Shown: positions 55,677-64,000 of the stretch, piece by piece
Position numbering within the stretch: the first letter of the stretch is position 1
How the letters are laid out: each line of letters starts with the position of its first letter
NCBI GenBank assembly: GCA_054601695.1
Contig: BAAHQB010000366.1
Location: 62,001-126,000, forward strand
Source of the DNA: Amorphochlora amoebiformis
Lineage: Eukaryota; Cercozoa; Chlorarachniophyceae
Direction: 5' to 3'
Length of the DNA stretch: 64,000 nucleotides
Translations under genes and position numbers: made by a program
The notes under the pieces: model-generated
Told to the model about the DNA's origin: nothing
Seen by the model: the letters and a program-made list of their open reading frames with translations, nothing else
Database searches by the model: none

Positions 55677-56131
55677 TTACTCTTCAGTCCATCCATCGTT
55701 GGAAGGACTCGGACCACGAGGTTGGCGAGGACGAGGACGACGATCATGACGAGAGGGCTGGTGAGGAGGATGACCGAAAGGTCCTGAGGGAGGGCATCCG
55801 AAAGCTCCTGGCGGAGGGCATCCGAAAGCTGGTGGAGGGCCCCATCCACGACCACCACCGAAAGCGCTGAATGCAAACGGACCAGGGTGGAAACCCGGAA
55901 TTCCAAAGGCACAGGGAGGGCGCCAGGTGCGAGGATGATCCATCTCATGATAGTTGCTTTTATCCTAAGACAGTTGACAACGGTTAGGTGTGTCGGTCCT
56001 CAAGGTATGGATACTTTCAGATGTATTATTGCATCTGATAATATTTTCAGATGCAATATTTTCAGAAATATTTTCAGATGCGCGGAAATAAACGATATGT
56101 GCATATATACATACATACATAATACACACAC

Positions 56132-56178
<47 letters not shown>

Positions 56179-56214
56179 TTATTATACGCATATACATATT
56201 ATCATATATATATT

Positions 56215-56268
<54 letters not shown>

Positions 56269-57542
56269 ACTCTACAAATACATATTTTTATGTTTCTTAT
56301 GTTACAAATTATAAATTTATATATTATATACCATATAAAAATATATCTGAATGTCAATGGTTAATCACCTCTTCCTTGAGCTCCTCGTAGTGGTTTTGGC
56401 AGAGGTCGTAATTCTCGTTGTCCTTCTTCCAGCGCGGACCGACGATAGGTTGGTTGTTATCGCACTTATCACAGACTACACCGAAGTGAACAACGGGGGT
56501 GTTCCTCTTGACAGATCGCTTGATGCCCCTGAGAATCTTCTTGAAGAGACGTCCACAAGGCATGTCCAGCTTTCCATCCTTAACATTAGATTGAAGGTCG
56601 AGGACAATGTCAAGAAGGATCGGGCCAACAACACCCCCCGGAACGAAGCCGATGAGCGAGTTGAAGAGTGGCAGGAGGCGTTTGACAAGTGCGTGGTCCT
56701 TGAGAACGGGCTGGGCGTCGAGTACGTCTTCAATGATCTTCTTGAGATCCTCCTTTTTGAGAAGCTTATCGGCCACCATGGGTAGAGATGCCTGGATCGC
56801 CTTTATAACCTTCTCATCGCTCAAAAAGGCTGCAATCTCCTTCTCGAACTCGGTGCGCTCCTCATCGCGACGTTCACGGCGCTGTTGACGATGCCAGCGG
56901 TGCCCTCCGTGATAACGACCATGACGATTGCGTTGGCCTTTCCTCCAGTCCTCTCCACCCTTATTCTCCTGGTGGTTATTCTGGTGAGTGTGTTGGGGAG
57001 CAGTTGTTAACAGCTATTGGTAGCACCTTCTGTTTGTTGGCTTGTTTTTTCACCTCTGGATACGCTGCCTCAGACTGCTTGGCTGGCTTGTCTTCTGCTG
57101 GAGCAGCCTCGTCCTTGTCCTTGGGAGCCACTTCCTTATCCTGAGTTTCCACGTGGAGCTTGAGGGTCTTGGACTGGGACTGCGCGAAGTTGATAGCTTC
57201 GTTGAGGTCATCATCGGTGCAGATCAGGACCATGTCATCATCCTCATCACGGTAGCGGATCTTGAAGGTCTCTCCAGTCGACATCCTAATAATATCTGGC
57301 TTGTTATTTGCTTCCTTGAAGGGGAACATATCCACTGGTGGAAAACGCATTTTGAGCATACCTATTGGTGGGTGGCCGAATTCTATTGTTCTATAGGCAT
57401 ATACTGGTGTGATTTACTGGTAGAACAACCTGAACAGACGTGTGACCATCTCCTTGGCGTCGGCGAAGCTCGCTGCTTTGGGGAGAACGGCGCGGCGAAT
57501 ATCGCCATTGTTAAGAATAACTTTCACTTTACGATCGCTCAT
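55677..57542 (-). CDS. PB1 and ZZ zinc finger protein, p62/NBR1-like
   Basis: PB1-ZZ proteins such as p62 and NBR1 act as selective autophagy receptors or signalling scaffolds. Four exons in phase: 57542-57430, 57285-57027, 56980-56369, 55964-55677; 1272 nt, 423 aa. PB1: basic first strand ([20 protein letters not shown]) and the acidic OPCA-type motif [20 protein letters not shown]. An Arg/His/Gly-rich region ([20 protein letters not shown]) and a long helical region follow. ZZ finger: [20 protein letters not shown] then [12 protein letters not shown], with C-x2-C and later Cys/His ligands. The C-terminus is Gly/Pro/Phe-rich with repeated [12 protein letters not shown] units. No UBA or FW domain is visible, so it differs from classic p62/NBR1. 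If the last intron is not removed, the protein ends [12 protein letters not shown] at 56354. Confidence 0.85.
56105..56260. repeat. TA array in the last PB1-ZZ intron
   Basis: (TA)n within the intron between exons 56980-56369 and 55964-55677. Confidence 0.95.
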
Positions 57543-58060
57543 AGTTGGTTGGTAGTTCGTTGGTTTTGATGCAGGAGCTGTAGGTTCCTGTATGTTCGCT
57601 GTATCAGGCTTCCTGGCCTTGATGAGTTCGCTGGTTCCTTTTCGGATTATGGCGGAGAGCAGGTCCGAAGAGGCGTCGGAACCGAACTTGTCACCGAAGA
57701 GTTATCTTGGGTTCCGGAAAGTGGTTTAGGTAAGCTTACCAGAAAAGAGGATATCATGAACATAAACCGGGAAATTTCGTGCCTTTCTCTCCTGACTGTT
57801 AGAGGTCAATCTGAATGATTTCAGATAGATTTGGCCAAAAAAAAGGTTTGATAGGGTGTCCCAGGGCTGTCCCTCTTACTTCCCACGACATAAGCTGACA
57901 ACCAATGGCATCCCGACGGGGAAATTCAGGCGGAGAACCACATCCTTAAGACTGAAGCTGGTGGATGGAGAACATTGGAATTTGAGAGGAATAATGGAGA
58001 TAAAAATCGGCCGAGGAAATAAATTACTGCCCGCCAAGTCATGAACTCATCAATGAGTCA
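57543..58060. promoter_or_regulatory. upstream region of the PB1-ZZ gene
   Basis: About 500 nt of unique sequence upstream of the start codon, with an A run at 57837-57844. A 62-codon plus-strand frame (57856) has no support. The promoter is expected here by position only. Confidence 0.4.
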
Positions 58061-58191
58061 TCATGGGCATCTAAATATATAAATGATATTATATATATAT
58101 AGAAAAATATATATATAAATATATAATATAATTATATATATATAACACATATATATAAATGTACATATATATATTTATATATATATATATA

Positions 58192-58257
<66 letters not shown>

Positions 58258-58320
58258 AAGATATATATATAAACATATATTTAAATATATATATATGTGT
58301 ATATATGTGTATATATATTG

Positions 58321-58411
<91 letters not shown>

Positions 58412-58415
58412 TATA

Positions 58416-58477
<62 letters not shown>

Positions 58478-58485
58478 TATGTTTT

Positions 58486-58545
<60 letters not shown>

Positions 58546-58600
58546 CATGTGTATCACAAATGTGTATTAATATATATATAATTAGATATATACATATATA

Positions 58601-58655
<55 letters not shown>

Positions 58656-58815
58656 GCATATATATATATATATATATATATTACATATATACATAAAGAC
58701 ACACGCATACGGTTGTAAAATGCACATTTCCAAATCCTGTCGACATTTACTGCCGCCGATGATAAAAATTATAGAATATATATATACTTTATATCATATG
58801 ATAAATATATACATG

Positions 58816-58856
<41 letters not shown>

Positions 58857-58868
58857 ATGTATACATAC

Positions 58869-58962
<94 letters not shown>

Positions 58963-59026
58963 GTATATAAATATATATATATATATGTATAATATGTATA
59001 CACTATTTATATATCTAGTGTGTATA

Positions 59027-59094
<68 letters not shown>

Positions 59095-59143
59095 CATACA
59101 TGTACATGTATGTGTATGTATATATAAATATCATAGTATGATG

Positions 59144-59188
<45 letters not shown>

Positions 59189-59245
59189 GTATATATTTAA
59201 GCATTATCTACTTTATGTATATTAGTAGATGTATATAATATATAT

Positions 59246-59307
<62 letters not shown>

Positions 59308-59387
59308 ATATATGTATATGTGTATATATTTAAGCATTATCTACTTTATGTATATTAGTAGATGTATATAATTGTAAATATATATAC

Positions 59388-59446
<59 letters not shown>

Positions 59447-59510
59447 GTATATATTTAAGCATTATCTACTTTATGTATATTAGTAGATGTATATAATATA
59501 TATACACACA

Positions 59511-59603
<93 letters not shown>

Positions 59604-59764
59604 GATATGTAGATAACGGATGTATTCTATCTATACATATAACATCTAGAATTTGTAAAAACGTATATAAATATATACCAGATACCTTATATAATATATA
59701 TATATATATATATATATCATCTAGATTTTATTATATATATATATATATATATATATAATCTAGA

Positions 59765-59801
<37 letters not shown>

Positions 59802-59887
59802 TGCAAAAAAAAAATAGCTCTATATTATATTGTAAAAAAAAATGGCTCTATACATGTATATATACTCTACTACGGTGATATATCCAG

Positions 59888-59929
<42 letters not shown>

Positions 59930-60000
59930 ATATATATATATATATCATGATACATAATCCGATGATTTCTTGTATATATCCACTATATTGTCATCCGAGA
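58060..60000. repeat. TA-dominated block with larger tandem repeats
   Basis: (TA)n throughout, plus three copies of a 48-nt unit (listed separately), a TATATCATCTAGATTTTA inverted pair near 59712-59775, and a duplicated TTATATTGnAAAAAAAAA block near 59795-59850. No coding signal. Confidence 0.9.
59185..59500 (+). repeat. three copies of a unique 48-nt unit separated by TA/CA arrays
   Basis: ATTTAAGCATTATCTACTTT then ATGTATATTAGTAGATGTATATAA occurs at about 59193-59240, 59327-59373 and 59451-59498, essentially identical, with TA/CA arrays of different lengths between. Confidence 0.92.
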
Positions 60001-60084
60001 TATTCAAAGATCCTCTAAAACTAGGATTACAAATGTAAATATGAAATCACGTGTCGACCGTTAAACTGCAAGATACAACGCACG

Positions 60085-63935
<3,851 letters not shown>

Positions 63936-64000
63936 CTATATGCATAATATATAATTATATACATACATATATATACATATATATGTATATATAATGTATG

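Overview
This is eukaryotic nuclear DNA. Spliced genes carry GT-AG introns, many of them packed with (TA)n and (CA/GT)n microsatellite. The coding parts are short exons, often 25-100 nt, embedded in AT repeats, so single-frame open reading frames across the arrays (Tyr-Ile runs) are meaningless. I rebuilt genes by eye from splice sites and checked that codon phase is conserved across each junction; where phases agree over many exons the models are strong. A fibrillin/PAP-type protein argues for a photosynthetic eukaryote, PEX14 for peroxisomes, and CCCTAA-type interstitial repeats for a TTAGGG-like telomere history. I cannot name the species; a secondary-plastid alga is one possibility.

Layout: 120-362 tRNA-like SINE candidate (minus). 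1497-2780 unrecognised gene (minus), head to head with PEX14. 3148-13010 PEX14 (plus, 19 exons, 426 codons excluding stop). 13455-16002 PUB-domain protein (plus, 5' end unresolved), convergent with a Tyr/Pro-rich protein, 16481-18923 (minus). 19560-20400 pyrimidine tract. 20423-29361 and 29774-37954 (minus): a chromatin-type gene or two adjacent genes, giving RING, PHD, AT-hook, Ala/Thr repeat, two C2HC fingers, acidic region, PHD, two AT-hooks, bromodomain, basic/coiled tail. 38481-42693 unrecognised plus-strand gene, divergent from the RING gene. 43545-48583 fibrillin/PAP (plus). 48584-50051 unique intergenic DNA. 50052-54343 MORN-Kelch-SAM protein (minus, 649 aa). 55677-57542 PB1-ZZ protein resembling p62/NBR1 autophagy receptors (minus, 423 aa). 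58060-60060 AT repeats. 60085 to beyond 63935 Ser/Arg/Lys-rich protein (minus, 5' end probably outside the window).

The most unusual signal is structural. At many loci a fragment of one exon, commonly with its splice site, is repeated several times with each copy separated by a (TA)n array: a 23-nt PUB microexon four times, its upstream exon three times, the fibrillin exon end six times, a 42-nt in-frame exon twice, the PEX14 last exon, a bromodomain exon end, and others. The TA arrays thus appear linked to local copying of exon edges, which could supply alternative or mutually exclusive exons.

The genes do not form one pathway. They are housekeeping functions: peroxisome import docking, ubiquitin/p97-type adaptor, chromatin reading, plastid lipid bodies and selective autophagy.
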